A DNA stretch of 64,000 nt, from positions 306,151 to 370,150 of the forward strand of contig NZ_JAIMJA010000001.1 in NCBI RefSeq assembly GCF_021295315.1. The letters are read 5' to 3'. Each line of letters opens with the position of its first letter. The stretch's first letter is position 1. A program made the translations under genes and the position numbers. The stretch is from Motilimonas cestriensis. Lineage in GTDB: Bacteria; Pseudomonadota; Gammaproteobacteria; Enterobacterales; CBDFNC01. The notes under the pieces are model-generated. The model was not told the DNA's origin, ran no database searches, and was given only the letters and a program-made list of their open reading frames with translations. This document shows positions 26,945-38,200 of the stretch, in pieces.

Positions 26945-27718
26945 ATGACGAACAAACCCACGCTAGTGTTATTACGTGGCCTTTCCAGAGATCAACGCCA
27001 TTGGGGAAGCTTTAAAACATTACTGCAACAAACCTTGCCTCATTATCAGGTTACTTGTCTTGATACGCTAGGCAATGGCACGCTAAGAGAGCACAAAAGC
27101 CCGTTAAAAATGGATGAATATGGCCAAGATTTATTAGCGCAACTAGCCGATAATGACATTAAACAACCGGTGCTTGTTGGTCTATCGTTAGGTGGAATGG
27201 TCGCCCTGAGTGCATTGGCTCAACAGCCAGAGCAAATCCATCATGTAATAACACTTAATACCAGCTCAACTCTGTCGCCTTGGTGGCAGCGCTTTTCTCT
27301 GCCTTGGGCGTTGGGCCACCTACTGTTCGCGAAAAAAATGCCTCATTGTAGCCGCTTAGAATATGGCATTTTGCAATTTACTAGCTCGCAACAAAATCAA
27401 AACATCGCCTTACTGCAGCAGTGGAGCGATTACCGCAAAGAAGCCAACACTAAGTTAAGCAATAGCTTGCGCCAAATTTTAGCCGCATCGGCTTTTACAG
27501 TTGATGAGGGACTTAAAACCGCAGGGAAGGTAAGTATTATTTCTGCCGTTCAAGATCGATTGGTCAACCCAGAATGTAGTCAAAAATTAGCGCAACATTT
27601 AGATGCGCCATTGTTTAGGATTGATAACGCAGGACATGACTTGGCGTTAGATCAACCCAATAGGTTGATTGAAACGATAATTAAAATATTAGATAAAAGG
27701 GAAACCACTATGCAATGA
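26945..27718 (+). CDS. Alpha/beta hydrolase
   Basis: 257 aa. Nucleophile elbow GLSLGG with Ser, Asp in SAVQDRLVNPE, and catalytic His in NAGHDLALDQP complete the triad. LLRGLSRDQRHWG at the start is the oxyanion-hole region. The fold is clear; the substrate (ester or amide) is unknown. It converges with the TetR gene, overlapping it by 11 bp. Its 5' end has been copied into the upstream repeat. Confidence 0.85.
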   Translation: MTNKPTLVLLRGLSRDQRHWGSFKTLLQQTLPHYQVTCLDTLGNGTLREHKSPLKMDEYGQDLLAQLADNDIKQPVLVGLSLGGMVALSALAQQPEQIHHVITLNTSSTLSPWWQRFSLPWALGHLLFAKKMPHCSRLEYGILQFTSSQQNQNIALLQQWSDYRKEANTKLSNSLRQILAASAFTVDEGLKTAGKVSIISAVQDRLVNPECSQKLAQHLDAPLFRIDNAGHDLALDQPNRLIETIIKILDKRETTMQ

Positions 27719-28328
27719 TGGCTTCCTCTGCAACATCCATCTGGACATTGTAATTAGTCTGGCTGATCTCAGACTCAACTAATTGGCGCATTAATTTGAT
27801 TTGCGCACGCGCCATCGCAGGGGTCATTGATGGGTCTAAACGATTCACACTTAAACCCGTGATGAAAGTGCGAACGAGGTTAGCCAAGGTATCAAACGCG
27901 TCTTTATCTTCATGATCAAAGCAAGACCACAATTTAGCACTGCCTGCATAAAACTCTGGACCAACAAGTTCTGCCAACTTTTGATCGCCACGCATCGACA
28001 ACCATAAGTCCATCATGACCAACTGCATCTCGTTTTCGGGATCCTGATAAAAGGAGTCGATCATTGCCAACACTAAGTCGAGTGGTTTACATTCGCCTTG
28101 GCCGTAATAAAGGTTCACTTTATCGGCAAATAATGTCTTAACCATATCGGCTAGCAAGCCATATTTACCCTCAGGGTACTGATGGTTTAACGCCCCGCGT
28201 GTCACGCCAGCAGCAGCGCAAATCGCACTAGCATTGGTCCCCGCGTAGCCAAAATTAACTAGTTGGTTCAAAGCTGATTGCTTTAATTTTTCGCGAGTTG
28301 CTGCATTTCGCTCCGCTTGGGTTGCCAT
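27708..28328 (-). CDS. TetR-family regulator
   Basis: 206 aa from MATQAERNAATREKLK; an ATG 15 bp further upstream is also possible. The N-terminal helix-turn-helix is typical (LVNFGYAGTNASAICAAAGVTRGALNHQYPEGKYGLLADMV). The ligand domain is not assignable. Its target could be the convergent hydrolase or adhE, which lies downstream across a 536-bp gap. Confidence 0.88.
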   Translation of the reverse strand: MATQAERNAATREKLKQSALNQLVNFGYAGTNASAICAAAGVTRGALNHQYPEGKYGLLADMVKTLFADKVNLYYGQGECKPLDLVLAMIDSFYQDPENEMQLVMMDLWLSMRGDQKLAELVGPEFYAGSAKLWSCFDHEDKDAFDTLANLVRTFITGLSVNRLDPSMTPAMARAQIKLMRQLVESEISQTNYNVQMDVAEEAIIA

Positions 28329-28864
28329 ATACACTACTACCATTTACAAAAACAATAAAATAACACCAAAATATTAGATGATGAAGGTAAAAAATCTTTA
28401 AATATTAATAAACACAACACAAAAAAAACATAAACCCCCCGCCAAACTGGCTAATATAGGCCATGCTGATAGATCCTAACGGCTTGTTGTGTAAGCTTGA
28501 TACCAAAAGTTTAATTAATGTGATCTCACGCCGATGTATTAGCAAAAAAGATGAAACTTTCCTACCATTTAAGGCAAAATGATCAAGCGTTGAGCAAGAT
28601 TTTATAACTAATAACTTATCTGAAGGCCTATTAAACAAAGGAAGAACGCCGTAAAAAGAAGCAACGTTGTCGCTCGGTAATAGATTTTCTTTTGTAATTT
28701 AGCAACAACTGATCCAAATCAACTTTTTAACTGCGATCAGACCTATAATCCTTCATGAAAGTTATTTACTAAAGGCAACAACGCAGTCAACTCCAATAAC
28801 TTCACTTGGTTTGATAGCAAGTTTCACCCTTAATAAAAAATTTTTATTTACTAGGAGTAACAAG
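28329..28864 (+). promoter_or_regulatory. Long adhE upstream region with an FNR-like box
   Basis: CTGAT-CCAA-ATCAA at 28709-28722 matches FNR's TTGAT-N4-ATCAA with one mismatch. An AAGTTATT/AATAACTT inverted repeat (about 28757-28802) would form a hairpin in the leader. Anaerobic control of adhE is known in enterobacteria. I see no gene in this stretch. Confidence 0.5.
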
Positions 28865-31534
28865 ATGACAGTTAGCAATCTTGCTGAATTAGATGCAATG
28901 GTCGCACGCGTTAAAGCGGCGCAAAAAGAATACGCAAACTATAGCCAAGAACAAGTTGATAAAATCTTCCGTGCCGCGTCTTTAGCAGCATCAACGGCTC
29001 GTATTGAATTAGCACGCATGGCTGCAACAGAATCAGGCATGGGCATCATGGAAGACAAAGTGATTAAAAACCACTTCGCTTCTGAATTCATCTACAACAA
29101 ATATAAAGATGAAAAAACCTGTGGCGTGATCGAGCGTAACGACGAAGGCGGTACTATTACTATCGCTGAGCCAGTAGGCATTGTATGTGCAATCGTACCC
29201 ACCACTAACCCAACTTCTACCGCCATCTTTAAAGCGCTTATCTCTTTAAAAACACGTAACGGTTGTATCTTCTCACCTCACCCACGCGCTAAAAACGCAA
29301 CTAACTTCGCCGCTAAACTAGTTTTAGACGCAGCAGTTAAAGCGGGTGCGCCAAAAGATATTATTGGTTGGATTGACCAACCTTCAGTAGAGCTTTCAAA
29401 TGCCCTAATGAAGCATGACGATATCGCACTTATCCTTGCAACGGGTGGTCCAGGCATGGTTAAAGCGGCTTACTCTTCTGGTAAACCAGCTATCGGTGTT
29501 GGCGCAGGTAACACACCTGTTGTTATTGATGAAACTGCAGATATCAAACGTGCTGTTTCTTCTATCTTAATGTCTAAAACATTCGATAACGGCGTAATTT
29601 GTGCTTCTGAGCAAGCTGCCATCATCGTTGAATCTGTATATGACGCAACTATCGCACGTTTCGCTAAATACGGCGCAGCGGTACTAAGCAAAGCTGACGC
29701 AGATAAAGTACGTAAAGTGCTATTAATTGACGGCGCGCTAAACGCGAAAATCGTTGGTCAACCAGCATACAAAATTGCTGAACTAGCGGGCGTTAAAGTA
29801 CCTGAATCAACTAAAATCCTAATCGGTGAAGGCCTAGAAGCGTCTTACGATGACGAATTCTCTCACGAGAAACTGTCTCCTACGCTAGGTGTGTACAAAG
29901 CGAAAGACTTTGAAGACGCAGTACGCCAAGCTGGTATCGTGCTAGATATCGGCGGTGTAGGTCACACATCTGTACTTTACACAGACCAAGATGCTAACGC
30001 AGACCGCATTGCATACTTTGGCGACAAGATGAAGACTGCACGTATTCTTATCAATACGCCTTCTTCTCACGGTGGTATCGGTGACCTTTACAACTTCGAA
30101 CTCGCACCTTCTCTAACGCTAGGTTGTGGCTCTTGGGGCGGCAACGCGATTTCTGAAAACGTAGGTCCAAAACACCTAATCAACAAGAAAATTGTAGCGA
30201 AGCGAGCAGAAAATATGTTGTGGCACAAACTACCAAAATCTATTTACTTCCGTCGTGGTTCATTACCAGTAGCAATGGACGACCTAGATGGTAAGAAACG
30301 TGCCATGATCGTCACTGACCGTTTCCTATTCAATAACGGTTACATCGACGACCTACGCAACATCCTTAAAGAAAAAGGCATGGAAGTGGAAGTGTTCCAC
30401 GAAGTGGAAGCTGATCCTACGCTAACAGTTGTAAAAGCAGGTGCGGCAGCATGTCATAGTTATCAGCCAGACGTTATCCTTGCAGTGGGCGGTGGTTCAC
30501 CAATGGATGCAGCGAAAATCATGTGGGTAATGTATGAGCACCCAGAAACTGATTTCGAAGACCTATCTATGCGCTTTATGGACATCCGTAAACGTATTTA
30601 CAAGTTCCCTAAAATGGGTAGCAAAGCAGAACTAGTTTGTATCACAACGACTTCTGGTACTGGCTCTGAAGTAACACCGTTTGCGGTTGTAACAGACGAT
30701 GCAACAGGTCAAAAATACCCACTAGCTGATTACGAGTTAACGCCAAACATGGCCGTTATCGACGCTAACCTAGTAATGGATATGCCTAAGTCACTATGTG
30801 CCTTTGGTGGTTACGATGCAGTAACACACGCAATGGAAGCTTATGTTTCTGTACTAGCAAACGAATACTCTGACGGTCAAGCTCTGCAAGCACTTAAGAT
30901 GCTTAAAGAATACCTACCAAGCTCTTACGCTAACGGTAAAAAAGACCCAATTGCTCGTGAAAAAGTACACAACGCGGCAACTATCGCTGGTATCGCATTT
31001 GCCAACGCTTTCCTAGGTGTTTGTCACTCAATGGCACATAAACTAGGTGCTGAGTTCCACGTACCACACGGTTTAGCTAACGCGCTATTGCTAACTAACG
31101 TAATTCGTTACAACGCAACTAACACGCCAACTAAACAAACTGCTTTCTCACAATACGACCGTCCAAAAGCACGTGCTCGTTACGCAGAAGTAGCTGACCA
31201 TTTAGGTCTTGGTGGTAAGAACACAGAAGAGAAGCTAAACAACCTACTAACATGGTTAGACGAGCTGAAGAAAGCAGTTAACATCCCTATGTCTATTCAA
31301 GAAGCAGGTGTTAACGAAGCTGAATTCCTAGCGAAAGTTGACGAGTTAGCGGTAGATGCGTTTGATGACCAATGTACTGGTGCAAACCCACGTTACCCAC
31401 TCATCAGCGAGCTTAAAGAAGTGCTAATCGCGTCTTACTACGGTGTGCCTTACGTTGAAGGTCAAAGCGTACTGGCGAAAGAAGAGCAACCAGAAGCAAA
31501 AGCCGCTAAAGGTAAAAAAACAACTAAAGCATAA
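28865..31534 (+). CDS. adhE: Bifunctional acetaldehyde-CoA/alcohol dehydrogenase
   Basis: 889 aa (E. coli AdhE is 891). The N-terminal aldehyde dehydrogenase domain has the catalytic Cys in DNGVICASEQA and cofactor stretches such as PTTNPTSTAIFKA. The C-terminal iron alcohol dehydrogenase has GGGSPMDAAKIMW and the metal His residues in CHSMAHKLGAEFHVPHGLAN. It makes ethanol from acetyl-CoA during fermentation and forms spirosomes in E. coli. The ATG at 28865 follows AGGAG; an upstream in-frame ATG at 28811 lacks one. The tail is Lys/Ala-rich. Confidence 0.97.
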   Translation: MTVSNLAELDAMVARVKAAQKEYANYSQEQVDKIFRAASLAASTARIELARMAATESGMGIMEDKVIKNHFASEFIYNKYKDEKTCGVIERNDEGGTITIAEPVGIVCAIVPTTNPTSTAIFKALISLKTRNGCIFSPHPRAKNATNFAAKLVLDAAVKAGAPKDIIGWIDQPSVELSNALMKHDDIALILATGGPGMVKAAYSSGKPAIGVGAGNTPVVIDETADIKRAVSSILMSKTFDNGVICASEQAAIIVESVYDATIARFAKYGAAVLSKADADKVRKVLLIDGALNAKIVGQPAYKIAELAGVKVPESTKILIGEGLEASYDDEFSHEKLSPTLGVYKAKDFEDAVRQAGIVLDIGGVGHTSVLYTDQDANADRIAYFGDKMKTARILINTPSSHGGIGDLYNFELAPSLTLGCGSWGGNAISENVGPKHLINKKIVAKRAENMLWHKLPKSIYFRRGSLPVAMDDLDGKKRAMIVTDRFLFNNGYIDDLRNILKEKGMEVEVFHEVEADPTLTVVKAGAAACHSYQPDVILAVGGGSPMDAAKIMWVMYEHPETDFEDLSMRFMDIRKRIYKFPKMGSKAELVCITTTSGTGSEVTPFAVVTDDATGQKYPLADYELTPNMAVIDANLVMDMPKSLCAFGGYDAVTHAMEAYVSVLANEYSDGQALQALKMLKEYLPSSYANGKKDPIAREKVHNAATIAGIAFANAFLGVCHSMAHKLGAEFHVPHGLANALLLTNVIRYNATNTPTKQTAFSQYDRPKARARYAEVADHLGLGGKNTEEKLNNLLTWLDELKKAVNIPMSIQEAGVNEAEFLAKVDELAVDAFDDQCTGANPRYPLISELKEVLIASYYGVPYVEGQSVLAKEEQPEAKAAKGKKTTKA

Positions 31535-31566
31535 GTCATTTAAACTTATACAAAAGTTGTGAAGCT

Positions 31567-31591
31567 AGCCCGCTATTTAGCGGGCTTTTTT
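31567..31591 (+). terminator. Intrinsic terminator of adhE
   Basis: AGCCCGC-TATTTA-GCGGGCT stem with a T6 tail, about 30 bp beyond the stop. Confidence 0.9.
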
Positions 31592-31646
31592 GTATTTAAT
31601 ATAAAGACAACTAAAATATACATAACAGTCAATAATATAAGAAATA

Positions 31647-32918
31647 ATGACGAATCCAGAGCATTCCAAATCTAAAATCCCCGTCCAACAACTTGCCATC
31701 GGGCATTTTGTCGAGCTTCCTCTTGGCTGGAAAGATCACCCCTTTATGTTTAGCAATTTCAAGATAAAGAGCCAAGAGCAACTGACTATCTTATATTCAC
31801 TAGGGCTTACTGAGGTTGAGATTAACTGGAAAAAGAGTGACAAACACCTGAAACCGCCAGTGTCTCAGGATACCGAACCAACAGAGCAGCCCACGGTTAA
31901 AAAAACCACCGCGCTCACTCCTGAACAAATGCAGCAAATACAGTCCAAACAACTTAGGCTTGATAACAAACGTGCCGAAGCCGCCTATCGACACAGTTTA
32001 TCGCTATTCCACAGCGCCATGAGCAAGTTTGGCCTCTCACCCGAAGAAGCGTATTTCGATATCAAAGGCCTCATTAATGCCCTTTGTAATGATGTCTTTA
32101 CTAGCTCAGAGACGAAGGTGATGCATGTTATCCAAGCGCAACCTAGTACTGATGACCTTTTTTATCACAGTTTGAATGTCACTATATTATGCTTGGTGGT
32201 TGCGAAAGAATTAGGCTGGAGTGAACAAGAAGCTCAACTGTTGTGTTTAGCGGCATTTACTCATGATGTCGGGTTGATTAAAGTGCCTTCAACCATTAAA
32301 AGGAAAATGACAGAGCTAACTAAGTCGGAAGAAAACTATTATAAAATGCACTCAACCTACAGCGTTGAGCTGATAAAAAAAGCGAACTGCTTCCCCGATG
32401 CTATTTTACCGATTATCGCCGCTCATCATGAACGATTAGATGGCTCTGGCTATCCAAAGCAAGCCACAGAAAGTACCTTAGATGAAATGACCCAGCTACT
32501 AAGCTTAGTGGATGCCTACGATAGCTATTGCTTCCCTCACCCATCAAATAAAGCCTTTACGCCGCGTAATGCCATTGCCTTGCTATTTAAGCAAAGCCAG
32601 AAGAAGTTCAACCGTGCGATGTTGGAAGTAATGGTGAAATTGCTCGGCATTTATCCGCCGGGCTCTTTAGTTGTACTAAGTAATGGCGCCCCTGCATTAG
32701 TTATCTCAACCAATAGCAATAACGCCTTGTGCCCCAATGTGTTGATGTTTGAATCTGGTAAAAACGAAAATACCGGGCTTATCTTAAACCTAGCTAAAGA
32801 GTCGTTAGACATAACTAAAGGCATCAGTTTTGATGACTTAGAAGAAGCGCCTGCACGTTACTTTAACAACCATGTACGTTATTGCTTATACTTCTCACCA
32901 CAACCACCCGCACCTTAA
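31647..32918 (+). CDS. HD-GYP domain protein, probable c-di-GMP phosphodiesterase
   Basis: 423 aa. The N terminus (about 1-70, VQQLAIGHFVELPLGWKDHPF) is the DUF3391 type often found before HD-GYP. The catalytic domain (about 150-350) has HSLNVTILC, the HD in FTHDVGLIKVP, and HHERLDGSGYP, the GYP signature. All metal residues appear present, so hydrolysis of cyclic di-GMP is likely. No receiver domain is present. Confidence 0.9.
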   Translation: MTNPEHSKSKIPVQQLAIGHFVELPLGWKDHPFMFSNFKIKSQEQLTILYSLGLTEVEINWKKSDKHLKPPVSQDTEPTEQPTVKKTTALTPEQMQQIQSKQLRLDNKRAEAAYRHSLSLFHSAMSKFGLSPEEAYFDIKGLINALCNDVFTSSETKVMHVIQAQPSTDDLFYHSLNVTILCLVVAKELGWSEQEAQLLCLAAFTHDVGLIKVPSTIKRKMTELTKSEENYYKMHSTYSVELIKKANCFPDAILPIIAAHHERLDGSGYPKQATESTLDEMTQLLSLVDAYDSYCFPHPSNKAFTPRNAIALLFKQSQKKFNRAMLEVMVKLLGIYPPGSLVVLSNGAPALVISTNSNNALCPNVLMFESGKNENTGLILNLAKESLDITKGISFDDLEEAPARYFNNHVRYCLYFSPQPPAP

Positions 32919-32929
32919 TACCTAAACCT

Positions 32930-33745
32930 TTAAGAGCTCTGTGAGTCGTGAGTTTCTGGGACACCATATGCTTCAATACTACTGGAAACATGAGCAAGAA
33001 ACTCATTAGGTAAATTAACAATACCAGTCGAAAACAGTATTTTTTTATGGGGTCTAATCATCAGCACGACATCATGTTGCAACTGTTCGGTTTCATGTGC
33101 TTGTAACCAGTGCTCCGTATTAGATTCCAAAATCTTACGGATCACCATATCTTCAATTTCTTGAATACACTTCTTGGTTAAGAACATTCTTGAGCAAGCA
33201 ATATTAGCTTTATCATCATCTCCCTCAAACACCAGTTGCTTCAATTTTTGGTTGAATAAATAACTCAACTTTGACTGCTCTGAAAAGCGATAATGACAAG
33301 GGCCTTTAAGAAAGAATTTATTGTTAGGCATTAACTCGATAAGCCCAATCATCTCAAGCGCTCTCAAATATGCATAGGTACTTGTAGGGGTGAGATCATA
33401 GGCTTTAATCATCTTATCGAGTGATTCTGGAGCCAATCGTAATTCTTGAAAAAAATCATAAAGTTCAGGGAACTGAAAGAAAACTTCATCCTGTATTTCA
33501 GTAAACAAATCATCACTTTGTGATTGCAATAACTTAGCTTGCTTAATCAACTCATCTAAGCTGAGCTCAACGACACGGCAATATTCAATTAACTTGTCTA
33601 AGGAAATAGCAGTGCTATGTAAATGACGTTTTAGTGTAGAGAGGGGAACGTCCAACTGCTGCGCAAGCTGCGCATAAGTTAGGTGACTTTCTTTAATTCG
33701 TTCTCGTAGGGCTCTTAATAAATAGTCTGGTTTTACAATATGCAT
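32930..33745 (-). CDS. XRE-type helix-turn-helix regulator
   Basis: 271 aa. Residues about 5-55 form a Cro/CI-type helix-turn-helix (LRERIKESHLTYAQLAQQLDVPLSTLKRHLH). The rest is helical with a winged-helix-like middle (TPTSTYAYLRALEMIGLIELMPNNKFF) and no recognised domain. Convergent with the HD-GYP gene. It faces the 675-bp gap before the outer-membrane protein and protease, which it could control. Confidence 0.75.
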   Translation of the reverse strand: MHIVKPDYLLRALRERIKESHLTYAQLAQQLDVPLSTLKRHLHSTAISLDKLIEYCRVVELSLDELIKQAKLLQSQSDDLFTEIQDEVFFQFPELYDFFQELRLAPESLDKMIKAYDLTPTSTYAYLRALEMIGLIELMPNNKFFLKGPCHYRFSEQSKLSYLFNQKLKQLVFEGDDDKANIACSRMFLTKKCIQEIEDMVIRKILESNTEHWLQAHETEQLQHDVVLMIRPHKKILFSTGIVNLPNEFLAHVSSSIEAYGVPETHDSQSS

Positions 33746-34420
33746 TTGGCTGTTCCTAGTTCATTAAATACCTTATTTAATTTAAGAAAAATGAAATAAC
33801 GGGTACTAAATGATGATGGTTCCTGTTGTTACATTATAGATTAGCCCACACCATTTTAACGATATGAAAATTTAATTTAAAAAATACAATCATGTATAAA
33901 AGACGGTTAAATCGAATTTAAGTATTCTAAAAAATAATAGATAACACTATTAGCACTAGCATTAATCCTTAATGACATTCATTCATAGCAGTAGCTTCTT
34001 TGCGATTACTTGTTTATCATCCAGAAACAGACATCAAATAAAAACAAATACACTATTGTATTAAATATAAACACACACAGATCCTAAAAATGAAACCCAA
34101 AGCAGAGTAAAAAACCATTTTAAACCGAATAAACCCGAACAAATAACAACCCAAAAACATAAAGCAAAATATATAACTAAATAAAACAAAACCAACACTA
34201 TATAACTCCAAAAATACACTCATTTTTCACTTTCACACTCGAATCACCAGAAGATCCCCAAAGGTTCGCCAAGTGAACCCCTGTCTTACCAAGATAAAAA
34301 AATGTTCATTTTTCATTCATTTCAGTTTAAAAATCCCCCTTCTATTTGTATGGGCGTAGATCTATCAAGTGGAAATAGCAAGCACACATAAATAAAAAAA
34401 ATCATAGAGCAGGCCAAAAC
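33746..34420. other. 675-bp A-rich intergenic region
   Basis: Strongly A-rich on the plus strand, especially 33900-34230, with no supported ORF. A small inverted repeat GGTTC-N7-GAACC is at 34263-34279. It presumably holds promoters for the divergent regulator and outer-membrane genes; no specific promoter is claimed. Confidence 0.5.
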
Positions 34421-35251
34421 ATGATATGGAAATTTTCTCAAGGCATTTTGCCCGCTGCACTTTGCTGCGTACTTTCAAATAACGCATTTGCTCAGAGTAG
34501 CGAATCGACGGAATCTTCAGTGTTCGATCGCATTTCTGGCTCTATTGCGGTGGACTATTCGCGAAATGCTTATGACAGTGACAGCTATAAAGCACGCCGC
34601 TCTACAGGCATTAGCTACGGACTTAGCTACACGACTGAAAATGACATCGCATTGGGTGTGAACGGCCGTACTCAATACAGCTATGACCAAGAAATTGGCT
34701 GGTTTCCGCAGGATTACTGGCTATCTATCAGTAAAAGCAACCTCTACCAACCGACCGAATGGCTTACCATTGGCGGCGACATTCGCGCAGCCATTCCAGT
34801 GTCTGAATACTCAGACAAAACCAAACTAAATACGGCAGTACGCGGCGCGGTGACCTTTGCTGTTGATTTGTCAGCTTGGGCCGAAGGACTCTCATTTACC
34901 TTTCAACCACGTTTGCTAAAAAACTTTCATCAATACAAAACAGCCGGTGGCAGAAACTTAGTTGAATATGATGCAGGCGCATATTATGGCTTAGCGTATG
35001 ACTACCAAGATTGGACGTTCTCAGCCAGCGCCATCAACAATCATACTTGGACTTATAAGGGTAACTACAACCACCCTTCTATCAGCCATCAAGAATATAT
35101 CGGTTATCAAGTAACCAGCAAGGTGAGTTTAGGAGTCGGTCACACTAACAGTGTGAGCTTCTTTGATCCTTCTCGTGGTCCATCACCTGTATCACGTTTA
35201 CTCGATTACAAACATTCAACTTTTTATGCACTAGCTGTTTATTCCTTTTAA
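34421..35251 (+). CDS. Outer-membrane beta-barrel-like protein
   Basis: 276 aa. A signal peptide (about 1-24, cleavage after NNAFA) precedes a chain of alternating hydrophobic and aromatic strands separated by polar turns. It ends with a C-terminal aromatic (FYALAVYSF), the usual barrel end recognised by BAM. No family identified. It is 46 bp upstream of the metzincin lipoprotein gene, so the two may be co-transcribed. Confidence 0.7.
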   Translation: MIWKFSQGILPAALCCVLSNNAFAQSSESTESSVFDRISGSIAVDYSRNAYDSDSYKARRSTGISYGLSYTTENDIALGVNGRTQYSYDQEIGWFPQDYWLSISKSNLYQPTEWLTIGGDIRAAIPVSEYSDKTKLNTAVRGAVTFAVDLSAWAEGLSFTFQPRLLKNFHQYKTAGGRNLVEYDAGAYYGLAYDYQDWTFSASAINNHTWTYKGNYNHPSISHQEYIGYQVTSKVSLGVGHTNSVSFFDPSRGPSPVSRLLDYKHSTFYALAVYSF

Positions 35252-35297
35252 TAACTATAAAAGTAGAACATCGTAAACACACGAAATGGAGTTATCT

Positions 35298-38200
35298 ATG
35301 AAACTAACTAAATTGGCTCTAAGCATTGCGCTTGGCCTATCCCTAGTTGGATGTGGTGCCGGAGATGCACCTTACGACACGTTGGTGAAAGACAAAAACG
35401 AAGTAACTGTTACTAGTCTATCTGACGAAGCGCCGATTTATGTTGATGGTGAGGTCGTTGCTGTCCCTATCCCTGGACTATGGTTATACAGACCATCGAC
35501 TTCATCAGCACCAAGAAACGCAAATATGCTTTCCTATTATGAAAGTGGTGAACAGCTAGTGAAGCTGCACTTAACCCGTGACGGATTAACAGCAGTAAAA
35601 GTTGATAATGACATCGTTAGATATGTTACCGATGCAAACGGCAATAAAGTCGCAGAGACCAGTCGCTGGGAAGATCAAATTAATGCCACTCGCGTTTTCG
35701 TTATTCCCGGTGAGTACACTTCATACCGCTGTAAAGAGGATGACTACGATGAATGTACTAACGCAGAAGAAAAGGTACCCGAACTCGAATTAGAGTGGTG
35801 GGAAAGAAGTTATTTCACACCTGATTACAGCGAGTTTGAATCTTACGTAACAGATGTTAATGAACAATTTAGCAGCGATGCAAAATCCAGCGAAGTAACA
35901 CATAAACAGATGGATACCAAGGGTGGTGTTATCAACCTTGAAATTCAGCGTCACTTTAAAGACGATATTGGTAAGGCTAACTTCTTCTACTCTTTGGTAC
36001 GCCTCGATCTCGTATCAGATCCTCAATACACGCCGGTATATGCCTCTGTAAAAGATAAAAATACATTCGGTTTTTTCACCACGGACTTTGAAAAAGCTGA
36101 CATAGCAGGCTCGATTGGTAATCAAGATACTAAAGGGTCATATGTTGCTCGATTTTCACCCAATAAAGACAGTATTGATTACTATTTAAGTGATTCATTC
36201 TTTAAGCCGGGTAACGAAAAATGGTTGCAAGCCACTAAAGAAGCGTTCGCGATCATGGCAACTCAAATGAAAGAAGCAGGAATACCGCCTCTTCATATCA
36301 TCAACCCAAGCGCCCCTTCAGGCGTTGTTTCTGGCGACTTGCGTTACAATGCAATAAACCTATTTTCTGAGCCGCTCAACGTAGGCTTATTAGGCTATGG
36401 TCCATCAGCACAAAACCCACTTACGGGTGAAACAATTAGTGCTTATACCAATATGTATCCAGGCGTAATCAAATCCGGCATCTATAGACAATGGAATCAA
36501 TTTGCAAGCCTATACAATGAGGGGTCACTTGGTGATCACACTAAGCTTCAAACCGAGATAAAAGAAGGTATTGCTAAAGTACAGCAAATGAAACTGGTCG
36601 AAGAAGGTGAAGTCGCTGATAAAGCAACAGATACTTATACTGGAATGATGCCTGACGACTACAGTAAAGAAATGCTAATTCGAAGCCAGCAAAACCTAGT
36701 TCGTAAATCTTTAGCTGAAGATCTTAAGAGCCACCCGGCTTATAATGAGTTAAGCACTGATGCATTAAAGCCGATTGAAGATATTCTTGCTGAAGAAAAG
36801 CGTAAAGAATTTTGGTCAAGAAACAACATGTTCTCATCTGATAACCTTTGGGTGTCGAGTACTGAGAAGAAAAGCTTACCCGGCTTTGACTTTGTCGCGG
36901 AAGGTTTTATAGATAAAACTGGAGATTTTCTCAAACCTTGGGAAGAGTTAAATGATGTTCAAAAACAAAAGGTTATTGATGTTTTTGGCGTTCATAACTA
37001 CAAAACAACGTTAATACATGAAGTTGGCCACAACCTTGGCCTAAGACATAACTTTAAAGGGTCGTCAGATAAAGCAAACTTCTACAGTGAAGAAAGAGCT
37101 GCAGAGCTTGGCTTACGCGGTGCACCGGCGGCAAGCTCTATCATGGACTACGCCCCATCAGAACTTGATATCGAGCCATTGTTTGGCAGTTACGACATAG
37201 CGGCACTGCGCTATGCATACAACCGTGAAGTAGAAGACTCAACTGGCTCTTTCCACAGTCTGAAAGACTTTGATGTGAAATACAGCAACTATTTCACTCA
37301 ATCTGATGCAAATTCTAAAGTAGAACGCTCTGAAATTGGTCCAATTGCACAATTGTCGCTGCATTTAGAGCAACAAGGCCCAGCCACAGAAGAAAACGCA
37401 CCTATCGCACTAAGAGAATACCAGTTCTGTACCGACGGTAACGTAGGTAGCACTTGGTCTTGTGACCGATTCGATGAAGGCACAACTCCACTTGATAACG
37501 CTCGTTATCACTTTAAACGTTTTACCGACATCCACGAGCAATGGAACTTCAGAGGTGAAGATTTTAGTTTCAGAGAAAACAATACTGTTCGTCGCTATTT
37601 TTTCATGCGCAACCAACTGCAAGATGTCGCGGTCCATGGCATGAATGGTTGGGGTTTCGTTGAAGCGGCCGCTGAATTTAATGGTTGGAGTGATGGTGAT
37701 ACTTTTGGTACCGCTATGTGTGAAGTTCAGAACAATGGCGAGCCACGTTGGCCTGTTGCTTGTGAACAATACACTGCAGCACAAAAAGCCGGTAAGCTAC
37801 TGGTCAATGTGCTGGCGACACCAGAAAAAACCTGTCAGGTTAAATTGGCAAATGGCACCTTCAAAAATTTCGAGTTAAAAGACGTTTATAGTTGGGCGGC
37901 TCGAGATTTAGGCCCAGCCCACACACTACCAACGAGCTGTTTTGACGAAACGTTAAATGATTACTTTGCTAACAATAAAGTTTACATTGATAGAGCAACA
38001 CAAAGTGTAGAAATCTATGCTGAGCTTAATGGTGGGCAATTCCTTAACAACCAAACGGCTTGGTCGACTGAGAATCAAGAATACAGCGATTGGACAAACT
38101 ATGATGAGATTGACGCGTTTGGTGTTTGGTTCTACCGTCCTATAGCAGCGGAACTATTAGCTAACCGAAACCTGATCATCGGTGGCAGTTCAGCCCCTAT

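Noticed and set aside
28405..28638. 77-aa minus-strand ORF upstream of adhE
   Set aside because: AT-rich chance frame without a ribosome site; the region is regulatory.
34263..34279. GGTTC-N7-GAACC inverted repeat
   Set aside because: Too short to call an operator in a 675-bp A-rich gap.
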